This document shows, in pieces, positions 1 through 5,465 of a stretch of DNA of 8,440 nt. The stretch lies in the NCBI GenBank assembly GCA_014380825.1, contig JACMJD010000523.1, forward strand, positions 1 through 8,440, given 5' to 3'. Both the position numbers and the translations under genes were made by a program. This DNA is from Phycisphaerae bacterium. GTDB taxonomy: Bacteria > Planctomycetota > Phycisphaerae > Tepidisphaerales > Tepidisphaeraceae. Position 1 is the first letter of the stretch. Each line of letters begins with the position of its first letter. The notes beneath the pieces were generated by a model, which ran no database searches, was not told the DNA's origin, and was given only the letters and a program-made list of their open reading frames with translations.

Positions 1-1
1 C

Positions 2-346
2 CCAATGGCTCGAGGACTGCTTACCGGCGCTGTCAGCCCCGAACGGAAGTTCGGGGAGGGCGACCATCGTGCCAACAACAAGATGTTCAGCGTCGAGAAT
101 CGCCAGCGTGTGCTCGATGCGCTGGAATCGATTCGACCGATCGGCGAGAAGCACAAGGCGACGTTCGGGCAGCTCGCGATCGCTTGGACCTTCAGCGAGC
201 CCGGCATCACCGCGGCGATCGTCGGCGCACGCCACGCGAAGCAAACGATCGACAATGCCGCGGCAATGCGGGTGAAGCTGAGCGATGAGGAGCGAAAACA
301 AATCCGCGCCGCTTTCGACGAGCCCGCTGAAGCGATCGCGGGATGA
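2..346 (+). CDS. Aldo/keto reductase, C-terminal part (5' end outside window)
   Basis: This is the last 114 codons of an aldo/keto reductase, an NAD(P)H-dependent (alpha/beta)8-barrel oxidoreductase acting on aldehydes, ketones or sugars in the cytoplasm. The frame is open to the left edge and stops at TGA 344-346. The first residues, PMARGLLTG, match the conserved 'P-L-A-R-G-L-L-T-G' stretch after a late barrel strand. The segment FGQLAIAWTFSEPGITAAIV followed by GARHAKQTIDNAAA is the typical C-terminal cofactor-binding region, where G-A-R and the Q..x.N helix contact the adenosine 2'-phosphate of NADPH. The end, KLSDEERKQIRAAFDE, is the usual closing helix. The ATG at 5-7 is an internal methionine, not the start, because family members are about 300-330 residues. 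The substrate cannot be read from this fragment. The 147-bp gap to the next gene suggests it is not part of the glycan operon. Confidence 0.9.
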   Translation, partial: PMARGLLTGAVSPERKFGEGDHRANNKMFSVENRQRVLDALESIRPIGEKHKATFGQLAIAWTFSEPGITAAIVGARHAKQTIDNAAAMRVKLSDEERKQIRAAFDEPAEAIAG

Positions 347-370
347 TCGCCAGTTCCCACCCGTCTCCGT

Positions 371-430
371 GTAGCCGGCGAGCTTGCTCGCCGTTCTTCG
401 CGCGGAACGGCGAACAAGCTCGCCGGCTGC
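371..430. repeat. Palindromic intergenic repeat, 26-bp stem with 8-nt loop
   Basis: The arms are 371-396 and 405-430 around the loop TTCGCGCG (397-404). The core arm reads AGCCGGCGAGCTTGCTCGCC and continues GTTC. The other arm is its reverse complement except for one position that still gives a G-U pair in RNA, plus a second wobble near the base. Each arm is itself partly palindromic (GGCGAGCTTGCTCGCC), so alternative cruciforms are possible. It starts 25 bases after the aldo/keto reductase stop. No T-run follows on the plus strand, so it is not a classic intrinsic terminator, although the RNA hairpin could protect or end the upstream transcript. The structure resembles a REP/BIME-type dispersed element. 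That it is multicopy is inference, because only one copy lies here. Confidence 0.85.
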
Positions 431-456
431 ACGAGTAACATGTGATTTATCGGACT

Positions 457-486
457 TTGTAATGCCGGGCGCGAATTCGGTAGACT
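457..486 (+). promoter_or_regulatory. Candidate sigma70-type promoter for the glycan operon
   Basis: TTGTAA (457-462) and TAGACT (481-486) each match 4 of 6 bases of the -35 and -10 consensus, with an 18-base spacer. They lie in the only sizeable non-coding gap before the operon. The predicted start of transcription would fall around 492-494, almost on the TTG start codon of the glycosyltransferase gene, which would make the message nearly leaderless. The match is weak and such hexamers occur by chance, so this is tentative. Confidence 0.22.
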
Positions 487-493
487 CTGCGCG

Positions 494-1453
494 TTGCGCG
501 AGATTCCAACATCTTTGCCTTTCGGCATTTCCGTTGTCATCCCGGTGTACAACAGCCAGCAATCGTTGCCGAGATTGATCGAGCGACTCGCGCCGGTTTT
601 GCGATCGATCGCAGGCGACGACGCGTTCGAAATCATCCTCGTCAACGATGGCAGCCGCGATGAAAGCTGGCGGGTCATTCGCGAACTGTCGGCGCGGCAT
701 CCGTTCATCACCGGCATCCACCTCACGCGAAATTATGGCCAGCACAATGCGCTGCTGTGCGGGATTCGCATGGCGCGTTTCGATCGGATCTGCACGCTGG
801 ATGACGATTTGCAAAATCCGCCTGAAGAATTGCCGCGATTGATCGAAGCGCTCAAAGACGACGTCGACGTCGTCTACGGCGTGCCGGAGAAGGAGCGTCA
901 CGGCTTGTTTCGCAATGTTGCTTCCGTCGTCACGAAGATCGTCCTGCAAAAGGCGATGGGCGCGACGATCGCGCGAAACATTTCCGCGTACCGACTGTTC
1001 CGCACGCGATTGCGTGCAGCCGCGACTGAATATCGCGGGCCGTACGTGTCCATTGATGTGCTGCTGACGTGGGCGACGAATCGCTTTGCGATGGTTCGCG
1101 TAAAGCACGACGAGCGATCCGTTGGCCGATCGAACTACACGCTGCGGAAGTTGATGTCTCATGCGCTGAACATGCTGACCGGTTTCAGTACCTGGCCGTT
1201 GCGGTTCGCGAGCCTGGTCGGCTTCGGCTTCACGCTCTTCGGCATCGGCGTGCTGATTTACGTGCTGGTGCGTTACATGGTTCAGGGAAGTCCGGTTCAA
1301 GGTTTTCCGTTTCTCGCCAGCGTGATTGCGCTGTTCAACGGCGCGCAACTGTTCGCGCTGGGAATCATCGGCGAATACATCGCCCGCCTGCATTTCCGCA
1401 TGATGGAACGGCCGACGTACGTCGAGCTGGAACGAACGGAGCGTCGCGCGTGA
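494..1453 (+). CDS. Membrane-anchored family 2 glycosyltransferase (ArnC/GtrB/DPM1-like)
   Basis: This 319-residue protein has a cytoplasmic GT-A domain followed by two membrane segments. It most resembles enzymes that move a sugar from a nucleotide donor onto polyprenyl phosphate at the inner membrane. The GT-A fold opens with ISVVIPVYN (residues 12-20), followed by LVNDGSRDESW (49-59) and the metal/nucleotide motif LDDDLQNPPEE (102-112). RSVGRSNYTLRKL (208-220) is a second conserved stretch of this group. Hydrophobic helices lie at about 237-262 and 272-298, and the tail ERPTYVELE is typical of ArnC-like proteins. The TTG at 494 is chosen because it places the first beta strand about 11 residues in, as in relatives. 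No ATG or GTG precedes it in frame after the TGA at 443. A second TTG at 515 is possible. No Shine-Dalgarno is visible. The donor sugar is unknown; dTDP-Fuc4NAc, made by the neighbours, is the natural guess. Confidence 0.88.
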   Translation: MREIPTSLPFGISVVIPVYNSQQSLPRLIERLAPVLRSIAGDDAFEIILVNDGSRDESWRVIRELSARHPFITGIHLTRNYGQHNALLCGIRMARFDRICTLDDDLQNPPEELPRLIEALKDDVDVVYGVPEKERHGLFRNVASVVTKIVLQKAMGATIARNISAYRLFRTRLRAAATEYRGPYVSIDVLLTWATNRFAMVRVKHDERSVGRSNYTLRKLMSHALNMLTGFSTWPLRFASLVGFGFTLFGIGVLIYVLVRYMVQGSPVQGFPFLASVIALFNGAQLFALGIIGEYIARLHFRMMERPTYVELERTERRA

Positions 1454-2142
1454 CGCCGGAATTCCTCCAGTGGGACAGCGACCATTTCGGCGTGCGCATT
1501 GCCCGAACCCATGCGCCGCGCAACACGCCCGACTGGCGCGCGGTGGACGATTGGGCGTTCAACAACCAGATCAATTGCCTGTACGTCTTCGCGACCAACA
1601 AAGATTCTGCAGCCATCAAACTGGCCGAGGAGCACGCCGCTCGCTGCATGGATGAACGCATCATTCTTGAAGCGATCGGGTCGAACGCATCCGCCGTGAG
1701 TGGATTGCGAATGGCTGAGCAAGCAGACCTTGCGGAGTTGGAAGCGATCGCCGCAAGCTCGTTCATCGATTCGCGGTTCTTTCGCGATCCGAATTTCCCT
1801 CGGGAGCGGTGCGAAGGATTGTTTCGCACCTGGATTCGCAAGAGCGTGCACGGATACGCGCGAGCGGTGCTCGTCGCCGGCGAGATCGGCGCGCCGACTG
1901 GATTCGTCACTTGTCGCGATGAGAAGATCGATCTGCTGGCCGTGGCCGGATCGTCGCGCGGCAGGGGGATCGGTGCGCTGCTGACGAACGGCGCGACGCA
2001 CTGGTTCGCATCGCAGTGCGTGCGTCGGGTCAGCGTGCTGGCTCGGTCGAGCAATGACTCCGCCATCCGGTTGTACAAGCGATGCGGCTTCGTGCCGGCT
2101 TCGACCGAATTTGTGTTTCACAAGTGGTACACCCGGCCGTGA
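1450..2142 (+). CDS. wecD: WecD-like dTDP-4-amino-sugar N-acetyltransferase (GNAT)
   Basis: This 230-residue GNAT-family protein is close in length to E. coli WecD (224 residues), which uses acetyl-CoA to acetylate dTDP-4-amino-4,6-dideoxy-D-galactose, giving dTDP-Fuc4NAc. The N-terminus has the family pattern LQWDSDHFGV (6-15). The middle has SSFIDSRFFRDPNF (103-116) and WIRKSVHGY (128-136), also characteristic. The acetyl-CoA pyrophosphate loop is SRGRGIGALL (169-178). The C-terminal block holds N202, A205 and Y209 in the SSNDSAIRLYKRCGF region; the tyrosine is in the position of the GNAT general acid. The start is GTG 1450, overlapping the upstream stop as GTGA, with GGAG at 1438-1441 eight bases before it. 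The reading frame stays open far upstream, but that part lies inside the glycosyltransferase gene. The wecE homologue two genes on supports the call; a related amino-sugar acetyltransferase remains possible. Confidence 0.8.
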   Translation: MTPEFLQWDSDHFGVRIARTHAPRNTPDWRAVDDWAFNNQINCLYVFATNKDSAAIKLAEEHAARCMDERIILEAIGSNASAVSGLRMAEQADLAELEAIAASSFIDSRFFRDPNFPRERCEGLFRTWIRKSVHGYARAVLVAGEIGAPTGFVTCRDEKIDLLAVAGSSRGRGIGALLTNGATHWFASQCVRRVSVLARSSNDSAIRLYKRCGFVPASTEFVFHKWYTRP

Positions 2143-2148
2143 TTCGTA

Positions 2149-3039
2149 ATGCCCGATCAGGATGCCGAATACGCGTTGAGCTCCGGCGGCATCTACATGC
2201 CGCGGACGGCCGCTACGCATCGCGATGACGAATACGACCCGATCGGTTTTGACGTCCTGCTCGACATGCAGCGCCGGCATTTCTGGTACGTCGGCCGGCA
2301 TCGGTTCTTGTTGCACGCCCTCCGCGCCCAGTTGCACGGGCGGCAGAAACTGTCCGGGCTCGATGCAGGCGGCGGGTGCGGCGGTTGGCTCGCGCATCTC
2401 GCGCAGCACGAGGCGGACACGTTTGCAGAGCTTGCACTCGCCGATTCGTCGCGTCGCGCGCTGGAGCTGGCCGGGCCGGTGCTGGGTGATCGCGTCAAGC
2501 GGTATCAGGTCGATCTGCTCGACACGCGCTGGCGAGATCGGTGGGACGTCATCTTTCTGCTCGACGTGATCGAACACATTCCAAATCACGACCAGGTCTT
2601 CGCCGAGCTGCGCCGTGCGCTCAAGCCTGGCGGGCTGCTGATCGTCACCGCGCCGGCGTTGCAATTCTTCTGGAGCTACAACGACGAGATGGTGCATCAC
2701 GTGCGCCGCTATTCGCGAGGCGATCTCGCGCAGCTTGCACAGGCTGAAAACTTCGAAGTCCTTCGCACGCGCTACTTCATGTTCCTGCTGAGTCCGCTGC
2801 TGATGCTTAGCCGCTGGAAGCGCGTGGATGTAGCGAGTATGTCGCGGGAGCAAGTTGCGGCGACCTTGCGCAAGACGCACCGCGTGCCGATCGCGCCGGT
2901 CAACGCGCTGCTGGCAGGCGTATTTTCGCTCGAAACTCCGCTCGGGCGTTTCGTTCCATTCCCGTGGGGCACGTCGGTGCTGGGCGTGTTTCGCAAGCCC
3001 CTTCACGCAGCATTGGATTCGCACGCGCCGGCTCGATAA
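2149..3039 (+). CDS. Class I SAM-dependent methyltransferase
   Basis: This 296-residue cytoplasmic methyltransferase has a Rossmann-like fold. The SAM-binding motif I is GLDAGGGCGGWL (70-81). An acidic residue follows the second strand (LALADSS, D99). The post-motif segment WDVIFLLDVIEHI (132-144) and the strand-5 region LKPGGLLIVTAPA (158-170) are those of the Methyltransf_11/23-type families. A stretch around YNDEMVHHVRRYS (177-189) recurs in methyltransferases found beside GT2 genes in polysaccharide loci. The N-terminal 40 residues hold RRHFWYVGRHRF (42-53), also seen in that group. A moderately hydrophobic patch (209-221) is too short for a confident membrane span. The ATG at 2149 comes 6 bases after the wecD stop, without a clear Shine-Dalgarno, so translation may be coupled. 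The acceptor is unknown. Its place between wecD and wecE suggests a sugar or lipid-linked glycan substrate, but this is inference. Confidence 0.82.
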   Translation: MPDQDAEYALSSGGIYMPRTAATHRDDEYDPIGFDVLLDMQRRHFWYVGRHRFLLHALRAQLHGRQKLSGLDAGGGCGGWLAHLAQHEADTFAELALADSSRRALELAGPVLGDRVKRYQVDLLDTRWRDRWDVIFLLDVIEHIPNHDQVFAELRRALKPGGLLIVTAPALQFFWSYNDEMVHHVRRYSRGDLAQLAQAENFEVLRTRYFMFLLSPLLMLSRWKRVDVASMSREQVAATLRKTHRVPIAPVNALLAGVFSLETPLGRFVPFPWGTSVLGVFRKPLHAALDSHAPAR

Positions 3040-3048
3040 CCTCACGTC

Positions 3049-4200
3049 GTGTCGCCGACCGCGCGCATCACGATCCCCTTCAACCGCTCGAGCCTGCTGG
3101 GCCGGGAGATGGAATACATCGCCAGCGCGATGAGCGTCGGACAGATCGCGGGCGATCAGCAGTTCACGCGGAAATGTCAGGCGCTGCTCGAGCAAACGCT
3201 GGGCGTGAGGAAAGCGTTGATCACGTCGAGCTGCACGCACGCGCTGGAGATGGCGGCGCTGCTGCTGGATATCAAACCCGGCGATGAAGTGATCGTGCCG
3301 GCGTTCACGTTCGTGTCGACAGTGAACGCGTTCGTGCTGCGGGGCGCGACGCCGGTATTCATCGATGTGCGATCGGACACGCTAAATCTCGATGAAAGGA
3401 AGCTGGAATCTCTGATTACCCCGCGAACGCGCGCGATTGTTCCGGTTCACTATGCGGGGGTCGGATGCGAGATGGAGGTAATCTGCGAAACCGCCAAGCG
3501 CCGAAGCATCGTGGTTGTTGAGGATAACGCGCATGGGCTTTTTGGACGGCATCGTGGGAAACCTCTTGGCACATTTGGAGCGCTCGCCACGCAGAGCTTC
3601 CACGAGACAAAAAACATCACCTGCGGCGAAGGCGGCGCGCTGCTGATCAACGATCCGCGATTCATCGAGCGGGCCGAAATCATCCGTGAAAAAGGGACGA
3701 ATCGCAGCCGGTTCTTTCGCGGGCAGGTTGACAAATACACGTGGGTGGACATCGGCTCCAGCTATTTGATGAGCGATGTCCTTGCGGCGTTCCTGTTTGG
3801 TCAGATGGAACAGTGGGAGACGGTTCAATCGCGGCGAAAAGTGATCTGGGATCGATATGATTCTGAACTGCGCGATTGGACAGATCAGTATGATGTTCGC
3901 CGCCCGATCGTTCCGGCGCACTGCGAGCAGGCGTATCATATGTATTATCTGCTGATGCCCACGCTTGCCGCGCGAACGGCTCTCATCGATCATCTGAAAT
4001 CGCACGGTATCCTGAGCGTCTTCCATTATCTGCCGCTGCACCTTTCCGACATGGGAAAGAGGCTCGGCGGACGAGCGGGCGACTGCCCGGTGACCGAAGA
4101 CGTGAGCGATCGATTGCTGCGGTTGCCTTTTTACAACGGGCTGAGCGAAGCGGATCAGATGAGAGTTGTCGAAACGGTACGAAGTTTTGCGTGGGAGTAA
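3049..4200 (+). CDS. wecE: dTDP-4-amino-4,6-dideoxygalactose transaminase (WecE/RffA-like)
   Basis: This 383-residue PLP enzyme belongs to the DegT/DnrJ/EryC1/StrS sugar aminotransferases. It is very like E. coli WecE (376 residues) along its whole length. WecE transfers an amino group from glutamate to C4 of dTDP-4-keto-6-deoxyglucose, giving dTDP-Fuc4N. The N-terminal IPFNRSSLLG (9-18) matches the WecE opening. TSSCTHALEMAALLLDI (59-75) and PGDEVIVPAFTFVSTVNAFV (77-96) form the cofactor pocket. D159 in VEDNAHG is the residue expected to bind the PLP ring nitrogen. K188 in SFHETKN is the expected Schiff-base lysine. REKGTNRSRFFRGQVDKYTW (213-232) and IGSSYLMSD (235-243) are diagnostic for this subgroup. 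The GTG at 3049 follows the previous stop by 9 bases and lacks a clear Shine-Dalgarno. Later in-frame starts would remove the conserved IPFN stretch. The adjacent rmlA and nearby rmlB supply its substrate. Confidence 0.93.
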   Translation: MSPTARITIPFNRSSLLGREMEYIASAMSVGQIAGDQQFTRKCQALLEQTLGVRKALITSSCTHALEMAALLLDIKPGDEVIVPAFTFVSTVNAFVLRGATPVFIDVRSDTLNLDERKLESLITPRTRAIVPVHYAGVGCEMEVICETAKRRSIVVVEDNAHGLFGRHRGKPLGTFGALATQSFHETKNITCGEGGALLINDPRFIERAEIIREKGTNRSRFFRGQVDKYTWVDIGSSYLMSDVLAAFLFGQMEQWETVQSRRKVIWDRYDSELRDWTDQYDVRRPIVPAHCEQAYHMYYLLMPTLAARTALIDHLKSHGILSVFHYLPLHLSDMGKRLGGRAGDCPVTEDVSDRLLRLPFYNGLSEADQMRVVETVRSFAWE

Positions 4201-4206
4201 GCAACG

Positions 4207-4935
4207 ATGAAGGGCGTGATCCTCGCGGGTGGAACGGGCAGCCGGTTGTTTCCGGTGACGAAGGTTACCAACAAACACCTGCTGCCGGTCTACAACAAGC
4301 CGATGATTTACTACCCGATCGAATGCATGGTGAAGGCCGGCATCGAAGAGGTGCTGCTGGTCACCGGCGGGAATAACTCCGGTGATTTCATTCGCCTGCT
4401 GGGCAACGGGCGTGAGTTTGGTCTGAAGAATCTCAACTACACTTATCAGGATGGCGCCGGCGGAATCGCGCAGGCGCTGGGCTTGGCGGAACATTTCGCC
4501 GAGGGCGATTCGATATGCCTGATCCTCGGCGACAACATCGTGGAGTTCAGCATCCGCGATTGCTGCAAGCGGTTTCGACACCAGGGCCAGGGCGCGAAAA
4601 TCTTGCTCAGCCAGGTGGAAAATCCAGCCGCGTACGGCGTCGCCGAAATGGACGGCGATCGGGTGATCAGCATCGTGGAGAAACCGAAAGAACCGAAGAG
4701 CAAGTGGGCGGTGATCGGAATTTATTTCTACGATGGTAAAGTGTTCGACATCGTTAAAACGCTCAAACCATCCGCGCGCAACGAGCTTGAAATTACGGAT
4801 GTAAACAACGCCTACATCCAGCGTGGCGAAATGACCGCCGACAAGATTGGCGGATGGTGGGCAGACGCGGGCGAGAACATCGACTACTACCTGAAGGCCT
4901 GCAACAAGGTGTCGGAGAGCGGGGCGAATAAATGA
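4207..4935 (+). CDS. rmlA: Glucose-1-phosphate thymidylyltransferase, short form
   Basis: This 242-residue nucleotidyltransferase condenses glucose-1-phosphate and dTTP to dTDP-glucose, the entry step for dTDP-deoxysugars. The N-terminal signature GGTGSRLFPVT (8-18), followed by K23 and LLPVYNKPMIYYPI (25-38), binds the nucleotide. LGDN (107-110) contains the metal-binding aspartate D109. VEKP (157-160), ELEITDVN (193-200) and WADAGENIDYY (218-228) are further family motifs; the aspartate of W-A-D-A-G is the second metal ligand. Typical RmlA/RfbA enzymes are about 290 residues. This one ends just after the core, so it lacks the C-terminal extension that carries much of the dTDP-sugar allosteric site. 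Short forms are known in other bacteria and archaea. A GGGAG at 4193-4197, overlapping the end of wecE, lies 9 bases before the ATG and is one of the best ribosome binding sites in the operon. Confidence 0.93.
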   Translation: MKGVILAGGTGSRLFPVTKVTNKHLLPVYNKPMIYYPIECMVKAGIEEVLLVTGGNNSGDFIRLLGNGREFGLKNLNYTYQDGAGGIAQALGLAEHFAEGDSICLILGDNIVEFSIRDCCKRFRHQGQGAKILLSQVENPAAYGVAEMDGDRVISIVEKPKEPKSKWAVIGIYFYDGKVFDIVKTLKPSARNELEITDVNNAYIQRGEMTADKIGGWWADAGENIDYYLKACNKVSESGANK

Positions 4936-4980
4936 CGTCGCTTCAGCGATGTCATCCTGAGCGAAGCGAAGGATCTCGGG
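4934..4980. repeat. Intergenic repeat with small hairpin between rmlA and the VOC gene
   Basis: Two elements fill the gap. First, GACGTCGCT (4934-4942) and AGCGATGTC (4945-4953) form a small hairpin that starts inside the rmlA stop codon; one pair is a G-U wobble and the effective loop is TTCA. Second, 4950-4980 begins TGTCATCCTGAGCGAAGCGA and continues AGGATCTCGGG. I recognise that word as a short repeat seen many times in intergenic DNA of Acidobacteria, Planctomycetes and other environmental bacteria. Here only one orientation is present. ATCCT and AGGAT within it can pair. The AAGGA at 4969-4973 is 14 bases from the VOC start, a little far for a ribosome binding site. No T-run follows, so termination is doubtful. 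Confidence 0.7.
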
Positions 4981-4987
4981 TTTTGAA

Positions 4988-5356
4988 ATGATCATCGGCG
5001 TCAACCATGTTCAGGTGAACGTCGCGCACGCGGAGTTCGAGCGAGCCCGCGAGTTCTACATCGGCTTCATGGGCTTCACCGAGATCGCCCGGCCGAGCTC
5101 GTTCAAGAGCAAAGGCATCTGGATGCACGCGGGCAATTTCGAGATGCATATTGGCCTGGAAGACGGCGTGAACCGCAGCGCGACGCGGGCGCACGTGGCG
5201 TATGAAGTGAACGATGTCGAAATCTGGCGCAGAAAAGTCGCCGGCGCCGGGTATGAGATGGTCGGCCAGCCGCTGATTCCGGGTTACGACCGATTCCAGT
5301 TCCGCGATCCGTTTGGGAACAACATCGAGATCATCGCGCGAACAGAAAACGGATAA
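4988..5356 (+). CDS. VOC-fold (glyoxalase/dioxygenase superfamily) protein
   Basis: This 122-residue protein has the two beta-alpha-beta-beta-beta modules of the vicinal oxygen chelate superfamily, which includes glyoxalase I, methylmalonyl-CoA epimerase, extradiol dioxygenases and antibiotic-binding proteins. The first module opens with VNHVQVNV (5-12) and has the AREFYIGFMGF helix (20-30). The second opens with AHVAYEVNDVEIWRRKVAGA (68-87) and ends with FRDPFGNNIEIIA (105-117). Putative metal ligands, aligned with E. coli glyoxalase I His5/Glu56/His74/Glu122, are H7, H54, H69 and E114, so all four positions hold residues able to bind metal. It is probably a metalloenzyme, but the reaction is not readable. 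The gap to rmlA is 52 bases and to rmlB 109 bases, each filled by a different repeat; this is the only gene in the operon isolated in this way. It sits where rmlC stands in many rml operons. Confidence 0.85.
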   Translation: MIIGVNHVQVNVAHAEFERAREFYIGFMGFTEIARPSSFKSKGIWMHAGNFEMHIGLEDGVNRSATRAHVAYEVNDVEIWRRKVAGAGYEMVGQPLIPGYDRFQFRDPFGNNIEIIARTENG

Positions 5357-5440
5357 ACCACCGAGACACCAAGAACACCAAGAATTCAAATACGAGATTC
5401 TTGTGTCTATCTCCTTGGTGCCCTTGGTGTCTTGGTGGTT
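5356..5440. repeat. Large inverted repeat between the VOC gene and rmlB
   Basis: Arms at 5356-5382 and 5414-5440 are reverse complements at 24 of 27 positions. The left arm begins AACCACCGAGACACCAAGAA and the right arm ends CTTGGTGTCTTGGTGGTT. The 31-base centre is AT-richer. Each arm is built from repeats of ACACCAAG or its complement CTTGGTGT. The left arm shares its first base with the last base of the VOC stop codon. I recognise this sequence as a widespread dispersed element of environmental bacterial genomes, often between genes. In RNA it would give a long hairpin ahead of rmlB and could lower read-through or separate the stability of the two halves of the message. No mobility gene accompanies it. 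Confidence 0.85.
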
Positions 5441-5465
5441 AATTTCTTCATCTTGGTCCTCAACA

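Noticed and set aside
1069..1449. Upstream extension of the wecD reading frame
   Set aside because: This part lies wholly within the glycosyltransferase gene in another frame and is Arg-rich. The WecD homology begins right after GTG 1450.
1297..3240. Very long minus-strand open frame of 647 codons
   Set aside because: It lies opposite the glycosyltransferase, wecD, methyltransferase and wecE genes, whose frames have recognisable motifs. Its translation is Arg/His/Ala-rich without domains, as expected for the antisense of GC-rich genes.
3382..5004. Minus-strand open frame of 540 codons
   Set aside because: It is antisense to wecE and rmlA, which are confidently identified, and its composition is that of a shadow frame.
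5313..5465. N-terminal extension of RmlB
   Set aside because: It would overlap the VOC gene and translate the inverted repeat. The dehydratase family begins immediately before the TGAAGFIG motif, matching ATG 5466.
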